From assembly GCA_015272215.1 (NCBI GenBank), contig JACYMD010000089.1, positions 1-64,000 of the forward strand: 64,000 nucleotides of DNA, in the 5' to 3' direction. This DNA is from Rivularia sp. T60_A2020_040. GTDB lineage: Bacteria; Cyanobacteriota; Cyanobacteriia; Cyanobacteriales; Nostocaceae. Below, in pieces: positions 35,049-44,525 of this stretch. The notes under the pieces are model-generated. The model was not told where the DNA came from and made no database searches. It saw only the letters and a list, made by a program, of their open reading frames with translations. Position 1 is the stretch's first letter, and the number at the start of each line of letters is the position of its first letter. The translations under genes and the position numbers were made by a program.

Positions 35049-36242
35049 CTACGAATTATTATTATTATTTTGATACTTTGCTCTCAACTCTTCCAATTCA
35101 TCATCTATTTTGCTATTATTTGCTGATTGTTGTGTACTTTGAGCAGGTGGATTGGAACTATTATTATTAATATTATTAGTAGATGGATTGTTAGATTTAT
35201 TATTAGATTTACTCCCTTTCATAAAAATAGTTTTCATTTCTTCCAATTCCTGATCTATTTGACTTGGAGAACTTGAAATCATCGGAGATGGAATTGGATT
35301 AGATGATGTTTGAACTGGTTTTGTAAAAGTTCTAGGATGTGAAATTAAAGTAGGTAAAGAATTCAAATCTGTTAATACATCATCCACAGTTTGATAACGA
35401 CGTGCAGGAGTTGTTGCCAACATTTTATCCAAAATTCTGCCCAAATTGTCATTAATGCTAACTTCCAGATAATTTCTCCACAGCCAAACATCATTATTAA
35501 TATCGTACAGATCAAATGGCGATCGCGCTGTTAATAAATGAATACAAGTAACAGCCAAACTGTAAATATCGCTAGCAAAAAGTGCTTTACCTCTCATTTG
35601 TTCTGGTGCTACATATTCAGGAGTACCAATACTCGTACCCGTTTGATGTATAGAAGTTTGAGTAAGAACTTTGGAAGCACCAAAATCTACTAAAACAATT
35701 TGTCCCCTCATCTGAGAAGGATTGTGACGACGAATAATATTTTCGGGTTTAATATCGCGGTGAATAACTTGTTTTTGATGACAAAATTGCAAAATTCTTA
35801 ACAATTCATTTAAGAATTGTTGAATTTGAATTTCATTGTAAACACCATTTTGATTTAACTCCTGAGCTAAATTCAACCCATCAATAAATTCTTGCACTAA
35901 ATACTGTCGATCATCTTGAGTAAAATATGCCAAAAGTTCGGGAATTTGTCGATGTTTTCCCAACTCATCCAAACGCATCGCTTCCTGATTAAATAATTCA
36001 ATCGCTTTAGGTAAAGTACTCGTACCTTGAGCTTGCGGATAAAACTGTTTAATAACACAATTAGGTAAAGACGGTTTATCCTCATCTCTAGCTAAAAAAG
36101 TTCTGCTAAAACCACCTTGTCCAATAGGTTTAATTGCACGATAACGTTGTTTGAGCAGTAATTTAGAGCCACAACTCAAACAAAACTTTTCACTATTGGT
36201 ATTTTGCGGATTCGGACAACTCGGATTAAGGCAGTAACTCAT
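35049..36242 (-). CDS. Serine/threonine protein kinase with N-terminal 4-Cys motif
   Basis: A 397-aa protein. The N-terminus has a zinc-ribbon-like 4-Cys motif (YCLNPSCPNPQN, FCLSCGSKLLL), as in SpkB-type cyanobacterial kinases. The kinase domain (about 33-290) has GQGGFSRTF (glycine loop), VIKQFYP (ATP-binding Lys), VIHRDIKPENIIRR (catalytic Asp), VDFGASK (DFG) and YVAPEQMRG. The C-terminal 100 residues are Asn/Ser/Pro-rich low complexity, with two E(L/E)EE(L/M)(K/R) helices. No transmembrane span is visible. Targets are unknown. It is a paralogue of the kinase part of the gene at 39634. Confidence 0.92.
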   Translation of the reverse strand: MSYCLNPSCPNPQNTNSEKFCLSCGSKLLLKQRYRAIKPIGQGGFSRTFLARDEDKPSLPNCVIKQFYPQAQGTSTLPKAIELFNQEAMRLDELGKHRQIPELLAYFTQDDRQYLVQEFIDGLNLAQELNQNGVYNEIQIQQFLNELLRILQFCHQKQVIHRDIKPENIIRRHNPSQMRGQIVLVDFGASKVLTQTSIHQTGTSIGTPEYVAPEQMRGKALFASDIYSLAVTCIHLLTARSPFDLYDINNDVWLWRNYLEVSINDNLGRILDKMLATTPARRYQTVDDVLTDLNSLPTLISHPRTFTKPVQTSSNPIPSPMISSSPSQIDQELEEMKTIFMKGSKSNNKSNNPSTNNINNNSSNPPAQSTQQSANNSKIDDELEELRAKYQNNNNNS

Positions 36243-36380
36243 TTTACAAAGGCATTGAATGCTCTCATATATCTCTATTGTGCCTTGTTTCAGATATATG
36301 GTGTTTTCTTAAGATTTGTCAAGCATAAAGCAATTTTTGATTTGAGATTATTGAATTATCTGGAATTTGTTAAACATTAA

Positions 36381-36998
36381 TTAATCAAAATCTGTAGGTA
36401 AATCCCGATTATAATAATGCTGAAAAAATCTGGTAATTTGTGCTGGTGTTACCCTTGTGGTAGATAGTTGAGGAATCTTATCTTCAGCAAAAAACTTTAC
36501 TTCCTCGGTTTCAATACTTGATGTTGGTGAACCGCCAATAATTTCGCATTGAAAAAACAGTTTATAAATACCGTGGGGATGAGGTGGATATCCTTGCTTA
36601 TTGATGTCGTAAACAGCGAGCAACTTAACGGGACGGGTTTGATAACCCGATTCTTCAAAAATTTCTCTCACAGCTACTTCCCCTGGAGATTCGCCAACTT
36701 CTGCCCATCCACCGGGTAGAGCATAACAACCATCAGAACGTTCCTTGACAAATAATAAAGTATTTTCTTTGAAAACCACACCGCGTACAGCAACTTTAGG
36801 TGTGGGATATCCGATTTCCTTGACTAATAAATCTAAAATTTCGCTTTGTTCGATTTGAGAATAACTAGAGATGATATCAGCAGCAATCTCACGTAATAAT
36901 TTGTAATCTTCAACTTGAAACGGATTTGTGGAATAATTTAAACCTTTTTGAGCAATAGCTTGAATTTGCTGCGCCCATTCTAACCATTTGGGTTGCAT
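36381..36998 (-). CDS. NUDIX hydrolase with NUDIX_N_2-type N-terminal domain
   Basis: About 205 aa from MQPKWLEWAQQIQAIAQKGL. The frame stays open to 37175, but those 59 codons run into an inverted-repeat element, so the ATG at 36998 is preferred. The N-terminal helical domain (to about residue 65) matches the leader found on nucleoside-diphosphate-X hydrolases. The NUDIX box is complete: GGWAEVGESPGEVAVREIFE followed by ESGY. The substrate is unknown; ADP-ribose or NDP-sugars are typical for this subgroup. It is divergent from the ABC transporter gene across the repeat element. Confidence 0.85.
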   Translation of the reverse strand: MQPKWLEWAQQIQAIAQKGLNYSTNPFQVEDYKLLREIAADIISSYSQIEQSEILDLLVKEIGYPTPKVAVRGVVFKENTLLFVKERSDGCYALPGGWAEVGESPGEVAVREIFEESGYQTRPVKLLAVYDINKQGYPPHPHGIYKLFFQCEIIGGSPTSSIETEEVKFFAEDKIPQLSTTRVTPAQITRFFQHYYNRDLPTDFD

Positions 36999-37071
36999 TG
37001 GTTTTGATAATTTTTGATAATTATAGTTAATTTGCGGTAGAGGCAGCATAGCTGAGCTTAGATTTCCCTGT

Positions 37072-37293
37072 CTACTAGTCCACCATATTAATGAAGGCTC
37101 GCTAATATATTCGTAGTGGGAGCTTCTAGCTCCCTGGTGACAACTAGTACGGTACGGCGTAAATCTAGCACCCATATCAAAAGCTTGAAATCCTTATTTT
37201 ATAATACTTTTGACTTTTGACGAACGCGCAGCGGTACTAGGGAGCTAGAAGCTCCCACTACCTCTAACCGACATAATTAATGTGGTGGAGTAG
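37072..37293. mobile_element. MITE-like element with nested inverted repeats
   Basis: A 23-bp perfect inverted repeat (37113-37135 and 37239-37261; it contains GGGAGCTTCTAGCTCCC) encloses about 100 bp. Outside it a second, imperfect pair (37072-37100 TAGTCCACCATATTAATGA and 37270-37293 ATTAATGTGGTGGAGTAG) extends the symmetry. The interior has no transposase. The structure suggests a non-autonomous element. It supplies the upstream in-frame codons of the NUDIX gene. Confidence 0.65.
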
Positions 37294-37360
37294 CACAATC
37301 TATTGATTGATAATTATTGATGAATCACTGATAATTAAAAATTGGTAATTAATTACTCGA

Positions 37361-39109
37361 ATGTCAGAATCACGACGCTTTATCAAACTGGTTGCTTATC
37401 TACGTCCTTATTGGCGAGATACAACTTTGGGTATTATCGCTTTATTGATTGTTAATGGTTTGGGGGCTTACATCCCCTTACTAATTCGCAATTGCATCGA
37501 TAAATTGTCAGTAAACTTCAACTATGGAGAAATAATCCGCTATTCCATACTGATTATTTTATTGAGTTCTTCAATGTGGCTGATGCGGATGGCTTCCCGT
37601 GTCTGGATATTTGGTGTGGGAAGACAAGTTGAGTATGATCTTAAACAAAAGATTTTTGAACATTTACTGCAATTAGAGCCTTCTTATTTTGCTAGTAATA
37701 CGGCTGGAGATTTAATTAGTCGGGCTACGAGTGATGTTGATAATATTCGACGGTTGTTAGGTTTTGTGGTGTTGAGTTTTGCAAATAGTATTTTTGCTTT
37801 TGCGCTGACTTTACCTGTAATGCTTTCAATCAATGTAGAATTAACTGTAGCCGCATTATCACTGTATCCAATCATGTTTTTTGTGGTAATGCTATTCAGC
37901 GAACGTCTCCGCAATGAACAAACCCAAGTACAGGAAAACCTCTCGGATGTCAGTAATCTAATTCAAGAAGATATTAGCGGTATTTCCTTAATCAAAATTT
38001 ACGCTCAAGAACAAAACGAACATCGCGCTTTTGGTAAACAAAATCAAAAGCTGTTAAAAGCTAATTTGAAATTAGCGAAAACCCGAAATACTTTGTTTCC
38101 TTTAATTGGGGGATTGGTTAACATCAGTTCGTTGATCATTATCTGGATGGGAGCGAGTAGAATCGGTTCTAGTTTGGATGTGGGCGATTTTGTAGCGTTA
38201 TTAATATATATTGAACGTCTGGTATTTCCTACTGCCTTGTTAGGGTTTACAATCACTGCTTATCAGCGTGGTGAAGTTAGTGTCGATCGCGTTGAATCAA
38301 TTTTTAATGTCCAACCCAAAATCAAAGATGAGAGTAATGCAATTCGTATATCACGAAATCAGATTAAAGGAGAATTAACTGCAAAAAACTTAACATTTGC
38401 TTATCCAGGTTCAGAAACTCTGGTATTAGATAAAATTAATTTTCATATCTTACCAGGAGAAACTATTGCGATTGTCGGTGCAATTGGTTCAGGTAAATCC
38501 ACCTTAGCGAATTGTTTACCGCGTTTATTAGATATTAATGAAGGAGAATTGTTTTTAGATGGAGTCGATATTACTAAAATTGCTTTAACAGATTTGCGGG
38601 ATGCGATTGCTTATGTTCCCCAAGAAAGCTTTTTGTTTAGTACTACCATTCAAAATAATATCCGTTATGGTGACCCTTTAGCAGAACAGCAAGAAGTTGA
38701 GAATGTTGCTCAACTAGCACAAATAAGCTCAGAAATCGGCACTTTTCCGCAGCAATACAACACTCTTGTCGGTGAGCGGGGAATTACGCTTTCTGGTGGA
38801 CAAAGACAGCGTACAGCTTTAGCTAGAGCAATGTTGGTAGAAGCTCCCGTGTTAATTTTAGATGATGCACTTTCTAGCGTAGATAATCAAACAGCGACAC
38901 AAATTTTAAAAAATCTCTCTAGCGGTACCAAACGTAAAACAGTTGTTTTCATTACCCATCAATTATCTGCGGCGGCGGCTGCGGATAGAATTTTGGTGAT
39001 GGAAAAAGGTAGAATTGTCCAAACTGGGACTCAAATCGAACTTTTACAACAACCTGGTCTTTATAGAAATTTATGGAGTCAGCATCAGGTAGAAGAGTTG
39101 CTGCATTAG
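37361..39109 (+). CDS. ABC transporter, fused permease and ATPase (MsbA/exporter type)
   Basis: A 582-aa half-transporter. The N-terminal about 310 residues form a type I exporter membrane domain with six spans. The ATPase domain has Walker A VGAIGSGKSTLANCLP near residue 375, the Q-loop in YVPQESFLFS, the signature LSGGQRQRTALARAML, Walker B VLILDDALSSVD and the switch His in VFITHQLSAAAA. Two copies would assemble. Such exporters move lipids, peptides or drugs; the substrate cannot be inferred from sequence or neighbours. The upstream repeat element and a short AT-rich leader precede the ATG. Confidence 0.92.
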   Translation: MSESRRFIKLVAYLRPYWRDTTLGIIALLIVNGLGAYIPLLIRNCIDKLSVNFNYGEIIRYSILIILLSSSMWLMRMASRVWIFGVGRQVEYDLKQKIFEHLLQLEPSYFASNTAGDLISRATSDVDNIRRLLGFVVLSFANSIFAFALTLPVMLSINVELTVAALSLYPIMFFVVMLFSERLRNEQTQVQENLSDVSNLIQEDISGISLIKIYAQEQNEHRAFGKQNQKLLKANLKLAKTRNTLFPLIGGLVNISSLIIIWMGASRIGSSLDVGDFVALLIYIERLVFPTALLGFTITAYQRGEVSVDRVESIFNVQPKIKDESNAIRISRNQIKGELTAKNLTFAYPGSETLVLDKINFHILPGETIAIVGAIGSGKSTLANCLPRLLDINEGELFLDGVDITKIALTDLRDAIAYVPQESFLFSTTIQNNIRYGDPLAEQQEVENVAQLAQISSEIGTFPQQYNTLVGERGITLSGGQRQRTALARAMLVEAPVLILDDALSSVDNQTATQILKNLSSGTKRKTVVFITHQLSAAAAADRILVMEKGRIVQTGTQIELLQQPGLYRNLWSQHQVEELLH

Positions 39110-39633
39110 AGATATTTGCAGGGAATAGGTAATGGGTAATGGGTAATGGGAGCTTTTGTATTGATAAGCTAAAAAGCCTTTAAGAAAGTATATTCAAATT
39201 TTATTAAAGTCTTGTAGTGCGTTAGCAAAGCGTGTCCGTAAGGACATACATCCTGCCCGCTAGAAAAATACAAATTAAATGCCCGATAACTTACTCTAAT
39301 CACAACTAATCATCGTACTTGATATTGCTCTCGTCCCGGTAGAAGATTACCGAAAAAAAAACCGCAGAGGCGCAGAGTACGCAGAGGAAAGAGGTAAAAA
39401 GAGACAGGTCATCTTAAAGTGGAATAGGGGTAAGGGAGTAGGGAGTGTTACTTTTGTAAATTGCGATCGCGTTCATAAATAGCAAAGTGTAAATCCTTGA
39501 ATATTGTAGATTAGTTATGATAATTAACTAGTACAGCAAGCGCGTAAATAAAGCAACCATTACCAAGGGTTAAAATCGTTATCCTATAAGACTTCCTACT
39601 GCCTAATCCCTATTCTCTACCTATATAAGTATT
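39110..39633. other. 524-bp intergenic region with dispersed repeats
   Basis: It contains GGGTAATGGGTAATGG at 39128-39150, a GTAGTGCGTTAGC palindrome-family fragment at 39215-39262 that resembles 56621-56700, the CGCAGAG element at 39332-39435 and a HIP1 octamer near 39464. The kinase-FGE gene follows. No gene is visible. Confidence 0.5.
39332..39435 (+). repeat. Dispersed CGCAGAG-type repeat, fullest copy
   Basis: CCCGGTAGAAGATTACCGA, an A-run, then ACCGCAGAGGCGCAGAGTAC, GCAGAGGAAAGAGG and GGAATAGGGGTAAGGGAGTA. It aligns with 7365-7455 along its length. The GAAGATTACCG flank and the CGCAGAG core belong to one unit, not just a simple repeat. Confidence 0.75.
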
Positions 39634-41454
39634 GTGTTAATTTGCCAAGAACCTAATTGCTCAAATCCTTTTAATGTAGAAGGTACTAAACATTGTATCA
39701 GTTGCGGAAGTAGCAATTTTGGTAAATTTTTGAGGAACCGTTATCGGGTATTAAAGGTATTAGGAGAAGGTGGTTTTAGTAAAACTTATGCTGCGGTTGA
39801 TGTCGATAGATTGGATGCTCCTTGTGTAATTAAACAGTTTTTTCCTCAAGTACAGGGAAGTGCAGCAAGAGCTAAAGCAGCTAAATTATTCCGAGAAGAA
39901 GCATTTCGTTTATACGATTTGGGAGAAAATCATTGGCAAATACCAAGATTATTGGCTTTCTTTGAACAAGGTTCAAGTTTATATTTAGTGCAAGAATTTA
40001 TTGAAGGGCAAACTCTTTTAGAAGAAGTTTATTCTCATACCTTTGATGAATTAGCAATTAGAGGAATTTTAACGGATTTATTACCAGTTTTAGACTTTAT
40101 TCATTCTCATAATGTCATTCATCGCGATATTAAACCAGAAAATATTATTCGTCGCCAAATTGATCACAAACTTGTATTAATTGACTTTGGTGGAGCAAAA
40201 CAAGTAACCCAAACTAGTTTAGCCAGACAAGCCACTGTACTTTATACAATTGGTTACGCACCAGCCGAACAAATGGCGGGTTTTGTATTTCCTGCAAGTG
40301 ATTTATATGCTTTGGGTATTACTTGTGTAAGGCTGTTAACTCAATGTTTACCTATGCAAGATGATAGCGGACAATTTCATGACCGTCTTTATGATGCCAT
40401 GAATGGTGAATGGTTGTGGCGAAATATTTTGCAAGAAAAAGGTATTGCAATTAGCGAAGAATTAGGAAGAATTTTAGATAAATTGCTGCAACATTTAGTC
40501 AAAAATAGATATCAATCGGCATTAGAAGTACTTGAAGATTTGAATTCTTTACCATTGAATCAAGTAGCCGTAATTTCAACAATTCCCCTAGCTGTTTCAC
40601 CCGTACAACCAATATTACCCGATTTACAAAGCTTTGAATTTAATGTAGTTAGAGTAGACACAGCAGGTAAAGAAATTAAGCGTTGGTGTAGTAAAGCTAA
40701 CTTTTTTATCGAAAATTTGAGCAGCGAAGTAACTTTGGAAATGGTATCAATTCCCGGTGGTAGCTTTATCATGGGTTCACCAAGAAATGAAGGGAATACA
40801 GATGAATTTCCTCAACATATTGTGACTTTAAAACCTTTTTTTATGGGTAAATATCCAGTTACTCAAGCTCAATGGAAAGCTGTTGCATCATTACCACAAG
40901 TCAATCGTTGTTTAAATCCCAACCCATCAAAATTTAAAGGTGCAAATTTACCTGTTGAAAATGTATCTTGGTACGAAGTGCAGGAATTTTGTGCCAGATT
41001 AGGGGAAAAAACTGGACGAGAATATCGTTTACCCAGTGAAGCAGAATGGGAGTATGCTTGTCGAGCTGCAACTAGTACACCGTTTCATTTTGGTAAAAGT
41101 CTTAACGCTCAATTGGTAAACTGCAATATTGACAATTACCATCCCATAGAAGCAATCGCAAAACATTACAAACAAACAACACCCGTAGGCAGTTTTGCTG
41201 TAGCTAATGATTTTGGATTATACGATATGCACGGGCAAGTATGGGAATGGTGTGCTGACTCCTGGCATAAAAATTATTATGATGCACCCACAGACGGAAT
41301 AGCATGGGATTTTGGGGGAGATGTACATCGTCGGGTACTTCGCGGAGGTTCATGGAGTTTCAGCCCAGAAAGTTGTCGTAGTGCTAGTCGTAGCTGGAAT
41401 GAGCCTGAAGGAGGTTTGAGAATATGTGGTTTTCGATTAGCGCTAAACAGTTAA
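39634..41454 (+). CDS. Ser/Thr protein kinase fused to an FGE/SUMF1-type domain
   Basis: A 606-aa protein with GTG start. It has a 4-Cys N-terminus (CQEPNCSNPF, HCISCGSSNF), then a kinase domain (about 32-300) with GEGGFSKTY, VIKQFFPQ, VIHRDIKPENIIRR, IDFGGAK and GYAPAEQMAG. All catalytic residues are present. A linker leads to a formylglycine-generating-enzyme-like domain (about 368-606): SIPGGSFIMGSPRNEG, VENVSWYEVQEFCARLG, YRLPSEAEWEYACRAA, DMHGQVWEWCADSW, RVLRGGSWSFSPESCRSASR and GFRLAL. This domain family includes enzymes and also ligand-binding modules; the true FGE two-Cys active site is not obvious. Such fusions are known in cyanobacteria. It lies upstream of a histidine kinase gene on the same strand. 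Confidence 0.9.
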   Translation: MLICQEPNCSNPFNVEGTKHCISCGSSNFGKFLRNRYRVLKVLGEGGFSKTYAAVDVDRLDAPCVIKQFFPQVQGSAARAKAAKLFREEAFRLYDLGENHWQIPRLLAFFEQGSSLYLVQEFIEGQTLLEEVYSHTFDELAIRGILTDLLPVLDFIHSHNVIHRDIKPENIIRRQIDHKLVLIDFGGAKQVTQTSLARQATVLYTIGYAPAEQMAGFVFPASDLYALGITCVRLLTQCLPMQDDSGQFHDRLYDAMNGEWLWRNILQEKGIAISEELGRILDKLLQHLVKNRYQSALEVLEDLNSLPLNQVAVISTIPLAVSPVQPILPDLQSFEFNVVRVDTAGKEIKRWCSKANFFIENLSSEVTLEMVSIPGGSFIMGSPRNEGNTDEFPQHIVTLKPFFMGKYPVTQAQWKAVASLPQVNRCLNPNPSKFKGANLPVENVSWYEVQEFCARLGEKTGREYRLPSEAEWEYACRAATSTPFHFGKSLNAQLVNCNIDNYHPIEAIAKHYKQTTPVGSFAVANDFGLYDMHGQVWEWCADSWHKNYYDAPTDGIAWDFGGDVHRRVLRGGSWSFSPESCRSASRSWNEPEGGLRICGFRLALNS

Positions 41455-41645
41455 GAATTGGTAATTGCGAATTGGTAATTGGTAATTGAAGTTAAGAGTT
41501 GAAAGTGATGAGTGATGAATTATTATCTCCATTCCCGATTACCGATTACCGATATTATTTACATTTGATGAATTTTCCGATGATTTGATGTTTATCTATC
41601 TAAAATAGGGAAACCTATAATCAAAAGTTTTAAATATACCTATTT

Positions 41646-43526
41646 ATGAATGATTATCCGGAAAATAAATTTCAGAAATTTTTTACTGTTTCTGATCAAA
41701 ATCTATTCCCAGCTATCTCTTGGTTTCGTTATCTAAATGTTGGACAAAAAATCGGCTTTGGTTACGCCATCGCAATTAGTGTTGGTGTAGTAGGTTCATT
41801 TTGCGGAACCCTTATTGGTGATTATTATCAACTAACATCTGTGGAAAAAGAACGATATGTAGATGAAGAAGTCGAATTATTCAATGAACTAAAAACTGGA
41901 TTTTTACAAGCTCGAATCCATCAACAGCATTTGATTTCATTGTTGGAAAACCCCAAAGAACTACAAAAAAAATACGCTGGTTTTCTCAATCACAAGTCGG
42001 ATGCTATGGAAAGCTGGGAGGAACTTGAGTCTTTTAATCGGGAAAATATTACACAACATCCAGAACATTCCCAGAAAATATCTCAATTACTGAAAACCTA
42101 TGAAGGTGTACCAGAATTATACTTTCAAGAAGTTGAAAGATTGATCCAACAGATAGATGTACCGAATCTGAAATCACCAGAACAAATTCAAGCAGCGGAA
42201 AAATTATTATTGAATTTTAGTAACAGTTCTTTAGCTCGAAAATTTGATACTATTTCGGATAAATTAAGTGAATTAGCTGAAGCAGCGGAAGCAGGAGACG
42301 CAGAAACTGATCAAGGTTTAATACAAGCGCTGAGAACCCGCCGTTTTATCGTTTTTCTCACGGATTTTATCTCTGTTACACTGGCAATCATCTTAGCATA
42401 TTACACGACTAAAACCATTACTAAACCGATTAAAAATTTAACAGAAACTGCCGAAGAAATCACTAAAAAATCCAATTTTGATTTACAAATACCTGTGACG
42501 ACAAATGATGAAGTTGCTGTATTAACAAAATCTCTTAATCAATTAATTATCCGAGTTAAGTATTTATTAAAAGAGCAAAGGGACGCGAGAGAAAAATTAG
42601 AATTTTATAATCAAAGTTTAGAAATAAAAGTCCAAGAACGAACTCAAAACTTAGAAGATACTCTCAAAGAACTGCAATATACTCAAACCCAACTAATACA
42701 AAAAGAAAAAATGTCCAGTTTAGGACAATTAGTAGCGGGTATCGCTCACGAAATCAATAATCCAGTTAACTTTATTCACGGCAATCTTGAATATACTAAA
42801 GATTATCTCGAAGATTTATTACATCTAGTAGAACTTTATCAATCAGAATATCCAAATCCCACAGCAGTCATTCAAGAAGAAATTGAAAACGTCGAATTAT
42901 AATTCTTACAAGAAGATTTACCAAATATTCTCTCGTCAATGCAAACAGGTTCCGAACGCATTCGAGAAATTGTACTTTCACTGCGGACTTTTTCCCGTTT
43001 GGATGAAGCAGATTACAAGAAAGTGGATATTCACGAAAGTATCGAAAGTACTTTAATGATTCTTAAAAGTCGTCTGAAAGAAACACCAAAACGTTGCGAA
43101 ATTGAAGTGATTAAAAATTATGGTAAATTACCGTTAGTAGAATGCTATGCAGGACAACTCAATCAAGTATTTTTGAATTTACTTCTCAACGCCATTGATG
43201 TATTAGAAGAAAAGTTATATATCAATAGAAATAACCCATTTGTAACTCCCCAAATTACTATTTCGACAAAAATCTTAAACTCCCAGCGCATAGCAATTCA
43301 TATTGTCGATAACGGTTTGGGTATGACAGAAAAAGTACGGGAAAAAATGTTTAATCCCTTTTATACAACAAAACCAGTCGGTAAAGGGACTGGTTTAGGG
43401 TTATCAATTAGTTATCAAGTTGTTGTGGATAGACACCACGGAGAGTTGAACTGTTTATCGGAAATTGGTAAAGGTACGGAATTTATAATTGAGATTCCGG
43501 TTAAGCAAGGAGACTACAACTCCTAA
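41646..43526 (+). pseudogene. Hybrid-free sensor histidine kinase interrupted by an in-frame TAA
   Basis: One reading frame spans both halves. The N-terminal part (41646-42902) has a membrane helix (GYAIAISVGVVGSFCGTLIG), a periplasmic-like helical sensor, a second span near residue 240, a HAMP domain (TKTITKPIKNLTETAEEI), a coiled coil and the H-box LVAGIAHEINNPVNFIHGNL. TAA follows at 42900-42902. The same frame continues with FLQEDLPNIL, SERIREIVLSLRTFSRLDEA, the N-box LNQVFLNLLLNAID, HIVDNGLGM and GKGTGLGLSISY. Homologues read through here with an acidic residue, so one G-to-T change (GAA to TAA) would explain it. Either it is a recent pseudogene, or the two parts are made separately: an ATG at 42939 could start the ATPase half, although no clear ribosome site precedes it. 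Confidence 0.85.
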
Positions 43527-43535
43527 CTCTGGTAC

Positions 43536-43556
43536 AGACGTAGCATTGCTACGTCT
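43536..43556. repeat. Palindrome AGACGTAGCA / TGCTACGTCT
   Basis: Perfect 10-bp arms with one central base, between the histidine kinase and DUF1517 genes, which converge here. It belongs to the same family as 34980-34995. It could act as a weak terminator, but there is no T-run. Confidence 0.65.
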
Positions 43557-43562
43557 CTACAA

Positions 43563-44525
43563 CTAAACTAATTTCAAATCAGCATACTCTGCGAGTAAAT
43601 CATCACTAGTCAAAGTATCACCAGTGGCTTGGGGAGTCCATAAAATCTCGAAAGCTAATAGTTTATCACTGGGAATGCTACCAAATTGACGTAGTGCTTG
43701 ACGTAAATCATCGGCACTATTAATGTTAGGAACTTCGGTTTTACCTAAAGTTGCTGCGAGTAAGGTAACAATTATATATTCTCCAGGCCCTTGGGTAATT
43801 AAATCGGTGGGATTGTCTAATTCGCCGGTAGATGGTAAACCTTTGTTGGATGCAGCTGCTTTTAACTGATTGTTAACATTAGATAATGTTTCTTCAGTAA
43901 ATTTGCTGCGCTCGGCTAAAGCTAAACGGTTAAATTCTGCTTCTGCGGAATTCAAACGAGCTTGATTTGTATTACCACCTGCGTAAACCCAATATTCTGG
44001 ATGACGCAATAAAGCAAGGCTGGCTTCTTGTAAAACTTGCGCTCTAGCTTCTGGAGACTCGGTATCGGCAGTTTCGGCTAGATGATTTAGTTCGGTTTGC
44101 AATTCACGGGCTTGAGCTAATAAACCTACTTGTAAGCGAGTTACGGAAATTGTCGGGTTGCTGCTGTAACCTACTTCTCCCTCTCCACCGCTCGCAACTC
44201 TCCGGAAGGTTTGTACTGCAAAGTTAGCTAAAGCAAAGAAAATCAATATTCCAAATAAACCCCCAAATCCTCCACCTATACCCCAAAAAGGAAATAGGAA
44301 AGGAAAACCAAATCCACCACCGGGATAACCACGATATCCACCTCCGGGAGGAGCGTAGGTACGAGGAGATGATGAAGGTACTCTGAAAGAACCACCACCA
44401 ATTCTACCACCGCTGCGAGCAGCTAGCGCTTCTGATGTTTGGCTAAATACCAGCGTAAACACAAGCAAGGCTACTAAAAAAGATTTAAACAGCGGTTTGA
44501 TGACACTTTGTATTTTTTTACGCAT
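43563..44525 (-). CDS. DUF1517 family membrane protein
   Basis: A 320-aa protein. The first about 36 residues are an export signal (LVALLVFTLVFSQ, then TSEALAARSGG). A Gly/Pro/Phe-rich segment (about 40-80) and a hydrophobic span (GGLFGILIFFALANFAVQTF) follow. The C-terminal soluble half contains TRLQVGLLAQARELQTEL, LLRHPEYWVYAGG and ITQGPGEYIIVTLLAATLGK, which mark the DUF1517 family of cyanobacteria and plastids. Probable location is the thylakoid or plasma membrane. Function is unknown. It is convergent with the histidine kinase gene. Confidence 0.87.
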   Translation of the reverse strand: MRKKIQSVIKPLFKSFLVALLVFTLVFSQTSEALAARSGGRIGGGSFRVPSSSPRTYAPPGGGYRGYPGGGFGFPFLFPFWGIGGGFGGLFGILIFFALANFAVQTFRRVASGGEGEVGYSSNPTISVTRLQVGLLAQARELQTELNHLAETADTESPEARAQVLQEASLALLRHPEYWVYAGGNTNQARLNSAEAEFNRLALAERSKFTEETLSNVNNQLKAAASNKGLPSTGELDNPTDLITQGPGEYIIVTLLAATLGKTEVPNINSADDLRQALRQFGSIPSDKLLAFEILWTPQATGDTLTSDDLLAEYADLKLV

